Part shown: positions 7,084-15,538 of the stretch, in pieces | Numbering within the stretch: position 1 is the stretch's first letter | Layout: every line of letters begins with the position of its first letter | Source: Candidatus Ribeiella danica | GTDB lineage: Bacteria; Chloroflexota; Chloroflexia; Chloroflexales; Roseiflexaceae | Assembly (NCBI GenBank): GCA_016717335.1 | Contig: JADKFS010000003.1 | Coordinates: 186,001-250,000, forward strand | DNA: 64,000 nt | Reading direction: 5' to 3' | The notes under the pieces: generated by a model | Database searches by the model: none | Told to the model about the DNA's origin: nothing | The model's input: only the letters and a program-made list of their open reading frames with translations | Program-made: the position numbers and the translations under genes

Positions 7084-10000
7084 TCAGGCATCACGCTCGG
7101 CGCGTGCGAGGTCGTAGCCCGCCGCGAGCTGCGCGAAGATCGCTTGCGCGCTATCGAGGTGCTGTTGCCGCGCCGGGTCGCGCCGTGCGAGGTGGCGGCC
7201 GATCTCGAGCCGGGCCAGCCCTTGGTCGTAGGGCATGGCCAGCTGCTCGGCGCTGTCGAGACTCTTGCGCCAGGCCCGCTGGGCCGGGCCATGCCGGCCG
7301 CGCAGCCACTCGTACAGGCCCTGGGCCAGCCAGGCGCGTGGCATGCCGATCGGGAAGGTACGCGCGTAGCCGTGCAGCGCCGCGCATGCTCGCCCCGCCG
7401 CCGCGGCGAGCGCGCCATCGCCCGCCTCCCAGAGCGCCAGGTAGACCTCGGCGATCGCGGCGTAGCCGTCCAGGGTCGCGAAGACGGTCGGCCGGCTGGG
7501 CAGAATCAGCCGCGCGAGCGCGTCGGCCGACTGGCGCGCGGCCTGCGGATGGCCCGTGTGCAGCTGGCCCACGGCCCGCCAGCCCAGCATGGTGATCTCC
7601 GAGATGCGGCTGCCCCCGGTGCGCTCCAGCAGCGGCGCGCCTGTCTCCAGCAGCTCCAGCGCGGGCGCGGCCTGGCCATGCCGGATCTGGTTCATCGCCT
7701 GGCCGATCAGCCCCCAGAGCTGCAGCTGCCCGTCGTCGTTGCGGCGCGCGGTCGCGGCCACCTCGGCGAAGCGCCGCAGGCTGCGCTCGAACTGGCCCTG
7801 CAGCGCCTCCGCGCGCCCCAGCACGGTCGAGCTCTCGCCCCAGCGGCGCCAGTCGCCCATCTGGCTGTGGATGCCGACCGCCTGCTCGATCGACTCGCGC
7901 ACGCGCTGCCACTCCCCAATCCCGACCTGGTAGACGCTCGCGCGCGTCAGGACGTACGCCAGCAGCGAGTGGTCGTCGGCCGCAGTTGCGACCGCGAGCG
8001 CGCGCCGGTTGTACGATCGAGCCAGCCGATGCAGCCGCAGCAGCCCGGTCAGCACGCCCATTGAGGCGTACGCGCGCGCGAGCTCGGCCGTGCCGCGCCC
8101 GGTCCGCTCGGCGTAGTTCAGGGTGTGCATGGTCGCGTGGATCATCGGCAGCGGCCTGGTCTCGAAGTAGCGCAGGTCGCACAGCAGGTCGTAGATGCGC
8201 GCCAGCTCCATCAGCCGGGCCTGCTCGCCCGGATCGGCCGCCGGCTTGGGCGGCCGGAGCCGGTGGCGCGCCTGCCGCTCGACCTGGTGCAGGATGCTGG
8301 GGACGAGCTGCCGGTCGGCGCCGGGCAGCGGGCGATCCAGCAGCGCCAGCGCCCGCTCGATGCTCGCGCGGCACTGCTCCAGGTTGCCCAGGCCCATGTG
8401 CGCCTGCGCCAGCTGCCGCTCCCAGCGCGCCCGCCGAATCATCGCGGGGTCGGGCGGGGCGCCGGCCTTGCGCCGCTCGTCGCCCAGCGCCAGCGCGTCG
8501 CTGAAGAAGCGAACCGCCTCCTGGTTGGCGTAGGTGTGCAGCGCCTGCTCGCCGGCCTTCTCCAGGTAGTCGAGCGCCCTGGGGATGACCTCGGCCTTGC
8601 TCCAGTGGTGCGCCAGCAGCCCGTAGAACGGCGAGAGGTCGTCGGCGTGCGAGCGCTCGTGCCACTCCGCCACCGCGCGGTGCAGCGCCCGGCGCTGGGC
8701 GAACAGCATCAGGTTGTAGGCGACCTCCTGCGTGATGATATGCTTGAAGATATAGGCCAGCTCCGGCTCGGGCATCTCGAGCGGCGTGATGTCCAGCCGA
8801 TCGAGCGAGTCGAGATCCTCGGCCAGCCGCGGCCGGTCGGCCGCGATCGGGTGGACGTCGCGCAGAATGTAGTAGGTGAACACCCGGCCGATCACGCTGG
8901 CGACCTTGAGCGCGAGCTGCTGCTGCGGCGTCAGCCGGTCGATCCGGCTGGTGACGATCCCCTGCACCGTGTCGGGGAAATCCAGCCCGCGCAGGTCGCC
9001 CGCGCCGGGTGCCAGCCGGCAGACGCCGCCGGCGATCGTGATCAGCCCGGCATCGCGCAGCGCGTAGGCCAGCTCCTCGCTAAAGAACGGCTGGCCCTCG
9101 GCCTTCTCGCGAATCAGCCGGGCGACCGGCTCCGGCAGCGCGCCCACGCCCAGGCGCTGGCAGACCAGCTCGATCGCCTCGTCGGGCAGGAGCGCGCCGA
9201 GGTGCAGGTGCAGCGTGGCGGGCGAGCGGATCAGCTGCGCGTACTCGGCCGGCGGCGGGTCGCCGAGCGGGCGTGCCGCGCCGACCAGCAGCAGCGGCCG
9301 CACGCGCTGGCTGGCGGCCAGCGCCAGCGCCCACGAGGCCGAGTCGAGCCAGTGCATATCCTCCAGCACCAGCAGCGTGGGGGCCTGCTGCGCCGCTGCC
9401 TGGAGCAGGCCGATCAGCAGGTCGCGCGTGTTGTCGGCGCGCACCTGGCCGGTCATCTGCGCGGTCAGCTCGTTGTCGGGCAGGTCGAGCGGCAGCACGG
9501 CATTCAGCAGCGGGGCCAGCGGCAGCAGCTCGGGCGTGGCGGATAGGCGGCTCAGCGCCTGCGCGCGGCGGGCCGCCAGGTCGCCGCCGATCTCGGGGTG
9601 CAGCAGCTGGCCGAAGACCGGACGCCAGGCGTAGTAGGGGGTGGAGCGCTCGATCGCGTCGCCGGCGCCGACCAGTGTCATGAAGCCCCAGACGCGCGCC
9701 TGCTCTGTCAGGTCCAGCACCAGCCGCGATTTGCCGATGCCGGGCTCGCCCTCGATCAGCGTCGCGCCGCCGTCGCCGCGCCGCAGGATCGCCTGCAGCT
9801 GATCGGCCAGGAGCATGCGCTGCTCGGTGCGCCCGACCATGCGCGCCCCGCCGGGCTGAGCGCCGGCGGACGGCTCACGCGCGGGTGCCGCCGCGCGGCC
9901 GGCGGCGGGCTGGTAGACCGGCACCAGCTCGGTCTTGCCCTTGACCACGATCGGCGGCAGTATCTCGAATGGCATGCGCGCCTGGGCGGCCTGGTAGGTC

Positions 10001-11268
10001 GCCGCGTCGCAGAGGATCGTATCGGCCGGGCTCTGCGCGGCGTTCTGCATCAGCCGGGCGGCCAGGTTGACCGTGTCGCCGATCATCGTGTACTCGCGCC
10101 GCTGATCGCTGCCGACCAGCCCGCAGAACACGCGGCCGGTGGCGACGCCGACGGCGCTCTGCAGGCCAAGCTCGCGCAGGCTGGCCTGGATCGCCAGGGC
10201 TGCCTGCACGCCGCGCGTAGCGTCGTCCTCGTGGGCCAGCGGCGGCAGCCCGAACGCCGCCACCAGCGTCGCGCCCTTGTCGTCGACGCTCAGCTTGTTG
10301 ATGCTGCCCTCGTAGCGGTACACCGCCAGCTGGATCGTGCGCATGGTCGCCTGCGCGCGATCGAGCGCGCTCGGCATCGTGTGATCCTGGCCGGGCAGGT
10401 TGACGAACAGGACTGTGATCCGGCGCAGCTCGGCCAGCCAGCCGGTCTGCCCAGCCGCCAGGCGCGACAGAATCGCGCCGGGGATGTAAGCCCGCAGCGC
10501 GGTGTCGAGCTCGGGCGGCAGCGCGAGCGGGGCCGCGAAGCGCGGCGGCAGCGGTGTGGTGATGTCGTACAGGCGGACGTAGGGCGCGCCCAGGTGAGCT
10601 GGAGACGCCGATCTGTCCGGCGCCCGCGTCTCCTGGCCGATCTGCCGCCAGGATTCGCCCTCGGCAAGCGGGCTTCCGGCGCAGCGGTCGTGCACCAGCG
10701 CCCACGCCTCGGGCGAGAGGACCACCTCGGCGGGGCGGGCGCGGCGCGCGGCGGCGGCGATCTGCACGAGCGCGTCGCCGGCCAGCAGCATCTCCCAGCG
10801 GCCGTACACCCCGCCGACGTGGGCCGTCACCACCTCGCCGGCCCCGACGCCGATCCGGATCGAGATCCGCACGCCCTTGACCATGTGCGCGTCGTGCAGC
10901 GTGGCCTGGAGCGCCAGGGCGCACTGTGAGGCGCGGTGTGCGACGGCTTGCAGCTCCTCGTCGGTGGCCGGCCAGATCGCGAGCAGCGCATCGCCGGCGA
11001 ACTTGACCACGTCGCCGCCCAGCGCGGTGATCAGCGCCACCAGCTGGCCGAGCGAGTCGTTGAGCACGCGCGACAGCTCTTCCAGGCCGGCCGGGCCGTG
11101 CTGGGCCAGCCGCTCGGCCAGCGCGGTGAAGCCGCTGATATCCGCGAACAGCATCGCCGCGGAGAGGCGCTCTGCGAAGGGTGTCGAAGGGGGCTCGGGC
11201 TTCTCCGCGAGGCGGCGGACAATCAGCGCAGGGACATAGCTGGCCAGTGTGTCGGGAAAGGCAGGCAT
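7084..11268 (-). CDS. Soluble-adenylyl-cyclase-like protein: two cyclase domains, AAA ATPase, TPR
   Basis: Encodes 1394 residues. Cyclase domain 1 (about 35-190) has MLFADISGFTALAERL and GGDVVKFAGDALLAIW, giving both metal aspartates (D43, D93) and the base lysine (K89), but has Q where the transition-state Asn is expected. Cyclase domain 2 (about 285-430) has VLFVNLPG and KGATLVAAFG, so both metal Asp are lost, but keeps REYTMIGDTVNLAARL with the Asn/Arg pair. Together they could form one composite active site, as in mammalian sAC (ADCY10). An AAA/STAND-like ATPase follows (Walker A GEPGIGKS near 506; Walker B LLVLEDMHWLD near 636), then TPR-like helices to the end. There is no membrane segment. 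It is a monocistronic gene, probably a cytoplasmic cAMP-linked sensor or regulator. Confidence 0.9.
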   Translation of the reverse strand: MPAFPDTLASYVPALIVRRLAEKPEPPSTPFAERLSAAMLFADISGFTALAERLAQHGPAGLEELSRVLNDSLGQLVALITALGGDVVKFAGDALLAIWPATDEELQAVAHRASQCALALQATLHDAHMVKGVRISIRIGVGAGEVVTAHVGGVYGRWEMLLAGDALVQIAAAARRARPAEVVLSPEAWALVHDRCAGSPLAEGESWRQIGQETRAPDRSASPAHLGAPYVRLYDITTPLPPRFAAPLALPPELDTALRAYIPGAILSRLAAGQTGWLAELRRITVLFVNLPGQDHTMPSALDRAQATMRTIQLAVYRYEGSINKLSVDDKGATLVAAFGLPPLAHEDDATRGVQAALAIQASLRELGLQSAVGVATGRVFCGLVGSDQRREYTMIGDTVNLAARLMQNAAQSPADTILCDAATYQAAQARMPFEILPPIVVKGKTELVPVYQPAAGRAAAPAREPSAGAQPGGARMVGRTEQRMLLADQLQAILRRGDGGATLIEGEPGIGKSRLVLDLTEQARVWGFMTLVGAGDAIERSTPYYAWRPVFGQLLHPEIGGDLAARRAQALSRLSATPELLPLAPLLNAVLPLDLPDNELTAQMTGQVRADNTRDLLIGLLQAAAQQAPTLLVLEDMHWLDSASWALALAASQRVRPLLLVGAARPLGDPPPAEYAQLIRSPATLHLHLGALLPDEAIELVCQRLGVGALPEPVARLIREKAEGQPFFSEELAYALRDAGLITIAGGVCRLAPGAGDLRGLDFPDTVQGIVTSRIDRLTPQQQLALKVASVIGRVFTYYILRDVHPIAADRPRLAEDLDSLDRLDITPLEMPEPELAYIFKHIITQEVAYNLMLFAQRRALHRAVAEWHERSHADDLSPFYGLLAHHWSKAEVIPRALDYLEKAGEQALHTYANQEAVRFFSDALALGDERRKAGAPPDPAMIRRARWERQLAQAHMGLGNLEQCRASIERALALLDRPLPGADRQLVPSILHQVERQARHRLRPPKPAADPGEQARLMELARIYDLLCDLRYFETRPLPMIHATMHTLNYAERTGRGTAELARAYASMGVLTGLLRLHRLARSYNRRALAVATAADDHSLLAYVLTRASVYQVGIGEWQRVRESIEQAVGIHSQMGDWRRWGESSTVLGRAEALQGQFERSLRRFAEVAATARRNDDGQLQLWGLIGQAMNQIRHGQAAPALELLETGAPLLERTGGSRISEITMLGWRAVGQLHTGHPQAARQSADALARLILPSRPTVFATLDGYAAIAEVYLALWEAGDGALAAAAGRACAALHGYARTFPIGMPRAWLAQGLYEWLRGRHGPAQRAWRKSLDSAEQLAMPYDQGLARLEIGRHLARRDPARQQHLDSAQAIFAQLAAGYDLARAERDA

Positions 11269-11691
11269 GGCAGGCTTCTTTTCTGATATGCATGGAATAG
11301 AACGTCAGAAAGAGGCTGGCTTTGCGTATCTGCTTCGCCGGGGTGCTGCGCCCCCGGCCCCCTGCCTGGTGTTTCTTCCGGGGCGCTGCGCCCCCGGCCC
11401 CCGCCCCTTTCGGGGGTAGGTTTTTGTTTGTGGCGCGGCGCTGCGTCGGATCACCCCACCCCCTGCCCCCCGCCCCTGCCAGGGGCGGGGGAAACAACAG
11501 CTGGTCACAGGGTTGCGGCGGAGCCGCAACCCTGTGACCAGCCAACAATCCCCCCTCTCCCGGTGGGAGAGGGGGGTAAGGGGGGTGAGGGCAATGGCGT
11601 CCAGATGCCATCGGGGGAAAAACCTACCCCCCAAAGCCCCCGCCCGCGGGGGCACGGGGGGCGTGCAGCCCCCCGTAAGCGCAGCAAACCC
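11269..11691. other. 423-bp intergenic stretch filled with GC-rich repeats
   Basis: It contains pieces of the GC-rich dispersed element at 11331-11420 (GGGGCGCTGCGCCCCC twice) and a full copy of the hairpin element at 11428-11600. A further hairpin-type GC tract (11620-11690) abuts the tyrA stop. No gene is supported. Confidence 0.6.
11428..11600. repeat. Structured hairpin repeat element, copy 1
   Basis: In order: a GTGGCG..TCGGATCACCCCACCCCCTGCC segment, a CCCGCCCC..GGGGCGGG arm, a 20-bp perfect stem built on CTGGTCACAGGGTTGCGGC with a GGA loop, and a CCCCTCTCCC..GGGAGAGGGG hairpin followed by GGGGTGAGGGCAATGG. Copy 2 at 40280-40432 has the same order but a different, equally perfect, middle stem. 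Confidence 0.85.
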
Positions 11692-12678
11692 CTACTTGCG
11701 CCGGTCGGGCGGGCGCTTGCCGCCGAGCCGGCCGAACAGCGTCGGGCGGGCGGCGCCCACGCCGCTGATGTCCTCGAACTCTTCTTCGCCCGGCCGCAGG
11801 TTGGGCCGGCTGCCCAGCCACGCCTCGCGCACGCGGCGCGCGTGCTGGAACAGCTCGAGCAGCTTGTCGGCGTCGGCATCCTCGACCTGGTCGCGCATGT
11901 CGAGCATCAGCCGGGCCGCATCTTCGAGCCAGCGCGCCAGCGCGACCCGGTTGGTCAGGCAGATATCGCGGTGCATCTCGGGGTCGCCCGAGGCCAGGCG
12001 CGAGACGTCGCGGAAGCCGGTGGCCGCCAGGGGCGCCATCTCTTTCCAGCCGGCGCTGCCGCCGACCAGCTCCATCAGCGCCGTCGAGAGCATGAACGGC
12101 AGGTGTGAGACGCCCGCGACGTAGGCGTCGTGCTCGACCGCGTCGATGTAGTAGATCTTGGAGCGCACCTGCCGGACCAGCGCCTCGATCAGGTCGATCG
12201 CCGGCTGGCGCGCGCGCGACGACGGGGTCAGGCAGTAGATCGCGTCCTTGAAGATCGCCGGGTCGGCCGCGCCCGCGCCCGACTGCTCCTTGCCGGCCAT
12301 CGGGTGCCCGCCGATAAAGTCGACCGTGGTGGGCAACAGGTCGCGCGCCCACTCCAGCACCTGCGTCTTGGTGCTGGCGACGTCGGTCACCACCGCGCCG
12401 TTGGGCAGGAATGGGGCGATCTGGCTGAACACATCTTGGATCGCCTGCACCGGCACGGCCACGACCACCAGCTGCGCGTCGCGCAGCGCCTCCTCGATCG
12501 TGCGCGCCTCGCGGTCGATCGCCAGCCGGCCGCGCGCATCGCCGGTGGCGCGGCGGTTCTTGTCGTAGCCGGTGACGACCGTCTGCCCCAGCGGGGCCTC
12601 TTTCTCGTCGGCCTGGCGGATGGCCATAGCCAGCGAGGTCCCGATCAGGCCCATGCCGATCACTGTGATGCGGATCAT
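11692..12678 (-). CDS. tyrA: Prephenate dehydrogenase
   Basis: Encodes 328 residues. The N-terminal Rossmann motif VIGMGLIGTSLAMAIRQ binds NAD(P). DVASTKTQVLEWARDLLP and GGHPMAGKEQSG are the classic TyrA catalytic-region motifs, and HLPFMLSTALMELVGG belongs to the helical dimerisation domain. The enzyme oxidatively decarboxylates prephenate to 4-hydroxyphenylpyruvate in tyrosine synthesis. The length fits a monofunctional enzyme; neither a chorismate mutase nor an ACT domain is seen. The C-terminal 40 residues are a variable charged tail. Upstream (12679-12761) is a palindromic repeat array, and the membrane-protein and PDZ genes lie further upstream on the same strand. Confidence 0.95.
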   Translation of the reverse strand: MIRITVIGMGLIGTSLAMAIRQADEKEAPLGQTVVTGYDKNRRATGDARGRLAIDREARTIEEALRDAQLVVVAVPVQAIQDVFSQIAPFLPNGAVVTDVASTKTQVLEWARDLLPTTVDFIGGHPMAGKEQSGAGAADPAIFKDAIYCLTPSSRARQPAIDLIEALVRQVRSKIYYIDAVEHDAYVAGVSHLPFMLSTALMELVGGSAGWKEMAPLAATGFRDVSRLASGDPEMHRDICLTNRVALARWLEDAARLMLDMRDQVEDADADKLLELFQHARRVREAWLGSRPNLRPGEEEFEDISGVGAARPTLFGRLGGKRPPDRRK

Positions 12679-12690
12679 TGTTCTGCCTTG

Positions 12691-12760
12691 AGATTGTAGA
12701 TTGGAGATGGGAGATGGGAGATTGAAGCTACCCTAATCTCCAATCTGCAATCTACAATTC
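12691..12760. repeat. Palindromic array of AGATTG/CAATCT units
   Basis: Left arm AGATTGTAGATTGGAGATGG, right arm CTCCAATCTGCAATCTACAA: 7-8-nt units repeated directly, then in reverse complement. Same family as at 38955-39025 and 56025-56092. Confidence 0.85.
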
Positions 12761-12761
12761 G

Positions 12762-13385
12762 CTATGATGCAGGTTGTACAAAAGATAGGAACAGCAGCTC
12801 TGCGACGGCCAGGATCAGCGCGAGCAAGACGACCGGCACCGGCGTCAGCACCCGCAGGCCCGCTAGCCCGACGCACAGGCCCGCCAGCGCGCCGACCTCG
12901 TGGGCCTGGCGCCGCGCCCGCCGCAGGTCGTACTGGCGCGCGCGCTGCCGGAACACGCGCGCGCCGAGCGCGTACACCAGCGGCAAGATCGCCGCGGAGA
13001 TGCTCCAGTACAGGCCCAGCGCGAGGATGAGATACACCGGCGCATCTGGCCCCGAGAGCAGCCAGGCGCTTGGCGGCGGCACGAACGCCAGCGTGTAGAG
13101 CAGCAGCGATGTGCCCGCCACGCCCTCGAGCGCCAGGCCCGGTAGGCCGAGGCGCTGCTGGAACGGGATGAAGGTGAGCAGACCCGCGCCAAGAACCAGC
13201 GCGTAGAAGATCAGCCGCGCCGGCGCGAGCAGGCGCGGCTCGGCGTCCAGCTGGGCCGAGAGCAGCGCCGCCAGCGCGCAGGCCCAGCACAGCCCGGCCG
13301 CGACCGCCAGCAGCAGCGCCGGGCGGCGTCTCGGCGGGTCGTGCGGGGAGTCGCTCGTGGCAGGCTCGTCGCGTATCGTCGTCAA
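12762..13385 (-). CDS. Hypothetical membrane protein, about six transmembrane segments
   Basis: Encodes 207 residues. A short polar N-terminus is followed by hydrophobic segments such as ALLLAVAAGLCWACALAALL and LIFYALVLGAGLLTFIPF, with two final segments after a basic loop (RQRARQYDLRRARRQAHE). No family is recognised. It starts 14 bp downstream of the PDZ gene on the same strand, so the two are probably translated from one message and may work together at the membrane. Confidence 0.7.
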   Translation of the reverse strand: MTTIRDEPATSDSPHDPPRRRPALLLAVAAGLCWACALAALLSAQLDAEPRLLAPARLIFYALVLGAGLLTFIPFQQRLGLPGLALEGVAGTSLLLYTLAFVPPPSAWLLSGPDAPVYLILALGLYWSISAAILPLVYALGARVFRQRARQYDLRRARRQAHEVGALAGLCVGLAGLRVLTPVPVVLLALILAVAELLFLSFVQPAS

Positions 13386-13399
13386 GCTCGTCTCGCGTG

Positions 13400-13864
13400 T
13401 TACAGATCGGCTGGGTCGTCGCCGCGGGCGGTGTAGTAGATCCCGAGATAGGGCCGGCGGGTATCGCCAGGGAAGGGCGCGAGCGGCACGGGGATATCCG
13501 TCTCGCCTTGATCGCTCTGCACGCGCAGCTGCACGGTATCGCCGGAGCGGTAGGAGCGCAGCTGGTCGCGCAGGTCGCGCGCATCCTCGACGTGGGCGCC
13601 GTCCAGCGCGACGATCAGGTCGCCGCGCTGCAGCCCGGCGCGCGCGGCCGGCCCATCGCGATCAAGGCGCGTGATCAGCACGCCGAGCGGCGGCAGGTCG
13701 GCCCGCACGGCGATCGTCGTGGCGAACAGCGCCTCCTGCTCGCGCCCGCCCAGGTCGCGGCCCATGATCCAGCCGCCAAGACCGCTCAGGAAGCTGCACC
13801 AGGCACACGCCACCAGCGCGCCGGCGAACAACCAGGGCAGCGATACCCGTCGATCTATTTTCAT
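13400..13864 (-). CDS. Membrane-anchored PDZ-domain protein
   Basis: Encodes about 154 residues from the ATG at 13864 (MKIDRRVSLPWLFAGALVAC): a basic N-terminus and one hydrophobic anchor. Residues about 70-135 form a PDZ fold, with VLITRLDRDGPAARAGLQRG followed by DLIVALDG as in HtrA-type PDZ domains. No protease domain is present, so it is a stand-alone PDZ protein facing the outside, probably binding C-termini of other proteins. The frame is open further upstream (to 14029), but only the start at 13864 gives a sensible signal-anchor. It is followed 14 bp later by a membrane protein gene. Confidence 0.75.
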   Translation of the reverse strand: MKIDRRVSLPWLFAGALVACAWCSFLSGLGGWIMGRDLGGREQEALFATTIAVRADLPPLGVLITRLDRDGPAARAGLQRGDLIVALDGAHVEDARDLRDQLRSYRSGDTVQLRVQSDQGETDIPVPLAPFPGDTRRPYLGIYYTARGDDPADL

Positions 13865-14015
13865 CAAACGCTCCGGGGCTACAAGGTCGCCGTACAGGGC
13901 GATTCTACAGCCGTGCGGGTGGAGCGTCAAGCGCGCGCTGTTGAATGCCGGGCTCATGCCGTGTCTGTTTGACCCCACCCTCTCGGCCCCCTCCCCTATA
14001 GTTCGAGAAAGCCGA

Positions 14016-14044
14016 TTGTTTCTCTCCAAGCCCTGGCATATACA
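14016..14044 (+). promoter_or_regulatory. Sigma-70-type promoter of the LPNTG protein gene
   Basis: TTGTTT, 17-bp spacer, TATACA. The predicted transcript start is about 75 nt upstream of the ATG at 14125. Confidence 0.5.
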
Positions 14045-14124
14045 TTGCTACCCCTGGCGCCTTGAAACCTGGGTTGGCAGCGTGCTAATCCAAGGTGACG
14101 CATGAGGAATAAGGAGGAGATTTC

Positions 14125-14496
14125 ATGCGCAAGACGACAGTGGCTGTTCTCATGGCAATTGCGAGCATCCTGGTGTTCAGCATGCTCCTGGTGCCGCTTG
14201 CCGGCGCGACCAGCTCGGCGGCGCCCGTGGCCCAGACGACCACCACCGCGACTGCGGACGTGACGGAGGCGGCGACCACTGCGGCGACCACCGCCGCGAC
14301 CACTGCGGCGACCACTGCGGCGACCACCGCCGCGACCACTGCGGCGGCCGCGACGCCGACGACGCGCCCGGGCGCGCTGCCGAACACTGGCGGCGACAGC
14401 GGCATGAGCACGCTCTTGCTCGGCGCGGCCGGCCTGATCCTGGTGGGCGTGGCGATCGCCATGTTCATGGGCCGCCGGCGGGAGGTCGACCTCTAG
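14125..14496 (+). CDS. Secreted Thr/Ala-repeat protein with LPNTG sortase-type C-terminus
   Basis: Encodes 123 residues. The signal peptide is MRKTTVAVLMAIASILVFSM with an AGA-type cleavage site near residue 28. The mature part is a low-complexity run of TTAA/TTAATT (residues about 40-75), encoded by alternating 12-nt units of ACCACTGCGGCG type. The C-terminus reads GALPNTGGDSG, then a 20-residue hydrophobic segment, then GRRREVDL: the three-part cell-wall sorting signal used by sortases. AAGGAGGAG lies 7 nt before the ATG. Thr-rich stalks of this type are often glycosylated spacers. No sortase gene is in the window. It is a single gene ending in a strong bidirectional terminator. Confidence 0.8.
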   Translation: MRKTTVAVLMAIASILVFSMLLVPLAGATSSAAPVAQTTTTATADVTEAATTAATTAATTAATTAATTAATTAAAATPTTRPGALPNTGGDSGMSTLLLGAAGLILVGVAIAMFMGRRREVDL

Positions 14497-14537
14497 CGGG
14501 CCGGGCAGTCTCCGAACACCTGGGAACCCTTTTGTAG

Positions 14538-14574
14538 CAGCAGGGTGCGGCCGCTATGCGGCCGCACCCTGCTG
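14538..14574. terminator. Strong bidirectional hairpin between convergent genes
   Basis: CAGCAGGGTGCGGCCGC-TAT-GCGGCCGCACCCTGCTG is a perfect 17-bp stem with a 3-nt loop. It separates the LPNTG gene (+) from the sigma factor gene (-) and probably serves both. Confidence 0.85.
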
Positions 14575-14591
14575 TCATGCGCCTCACACTA

Positions 14592-15215
14592 TTACGCCGC
14601 CAGCCACTCCTGGTAGAGCAGGCGCAGCTCGGCGCAGCGCTTGAGACGATCGAGCAGGTTGCGCTTGGTGGTGTAGATCTCGACGGCGCCGTCAAATAGG
14701 CCGGGGTGGCGCATCAGGATGTCGCGCGGTGGGAGGCCGTAGACAAAGCTCTCGGACACGACCACCCGCTCCTGTTCGGTCTGGGCGACCTCGCTGACGA
14801 TCCGCCACAGCTCGCGTCGCTCCAGCCGCTCAAGGACGATCTGCTCCGGTGTGGCGACGTCCTCGACCTCGATCAGCTGCGTGATGCGCTCGAAGTTGGT
14901 CTCGCTGCGCATCGTGTCGATCACCGCGCTGGTGACGCAGGTGCGCAGGTAGGCCAGCAGCGACGCCAGGGTCGGGAACCTGGCGAAGCGATCGGGCGAG
15001 AGCGCGGCCCAGGCGCGCGCGAAGGCGCAGTCGGCGATATCGTCGCAGTGCTCGCCGATCGTCGCGCTGGCGCTGCAGCGCGCGGCCCAGGAGATCAGCA
15101 TCGGGCGGTAGCGTGCGGTGCCCTCGGCCCAGGCGCGCTCGTCGCGCTCCACGATCGCGCGGCGAAATAGCTCGTACCCGTCGGGGGTGTTCTGCTCGGT
15201 CTGCTGGGCTTGCAT
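14592..15215 (-). CDS. ECF-like RNA polymerase sigma factor (first of two paralogues)
   Basis: Encodes 207 residues from the ATG at 15215, which has AGGAGG 6-7 nt upstream; the ATG at 15257 has none. A region 2-like part contains CDDIADCAFARAWAAL and LAYLRTCVTSAVIDTMRSE (compare the usual W-Y-IA-N-AID-LR helix). A spacer leads to a region 4-like part (EQERVVVSESFVYGLPPRDI). Such factors direct RNA polymerase to a small regulon. The sigma factor at 20373-21059 shares the layout and the FP/FSSLA..LAYL motif, so the two are distant paralogues on either side of the subtilase and CHAT genes. No anti-sigma gene is adjacent to this one. Confidence 0.75.
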   Translation of the reverse strand: MQAQQTEQNTPDGYELFRRAIVERDERAWAEGTARYRPMLISWAARCSASATIGEHCDDIADCAFARAWAALSPDRFARFPTLASLLAYLRTCVTSAVIDTMRSETNFERITQLIEVEDVATPEQIVLERLERRELWRIVSEVAQTEQERVVVSESFVYGLPPRDILMRHPGLFDGAVEIYTTKRNLLDRLKRCAELRLLYQEWLAA

Positions 15216-15538
15216 AGCTCCTCCTGTGATGTCCACACCGCCGCCGGGGTGGTGCAATCGTGTCGCTGCCCGGCCGGTTCTGTCTCTCGATTACATCAAT
15301 GCGAGGATGGCCGGTTTATCACAGGAAAAAATGGACTTCTTACGATAGTTGCTCGCAGCTGCCTTTTTCTATGTTACTTCGGGCGGGGGGGCCCGCCCCC
15401 GGCCCCGGCCGGGGGGCCCCCCCCCGGCCCCCGGGGGGGGGCCCCCCCCCCGTGATGCGCTGGATCGCCCCACCCCCTGCCCCGCATGCCTTCCTCTCTC
15501 GTCGTCACGGGAGCCGTACTCACGACTATGTACCGGCG
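15216..15538. other. 323-bp intergenic region with an extreme G/C tract
   Basis: 15216-15370 should hold the promoter of the sigma factor gene; no clear box was found. 15375-15452 is almost pure G and C with long homopolymers. It is followed by GATGCGCTGGATCGCCCCACCCCCTGCC, which matches the start of the hairpin repeat element at 11440 and 40290. The rest of that element is missing. Confidence 0.5.
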
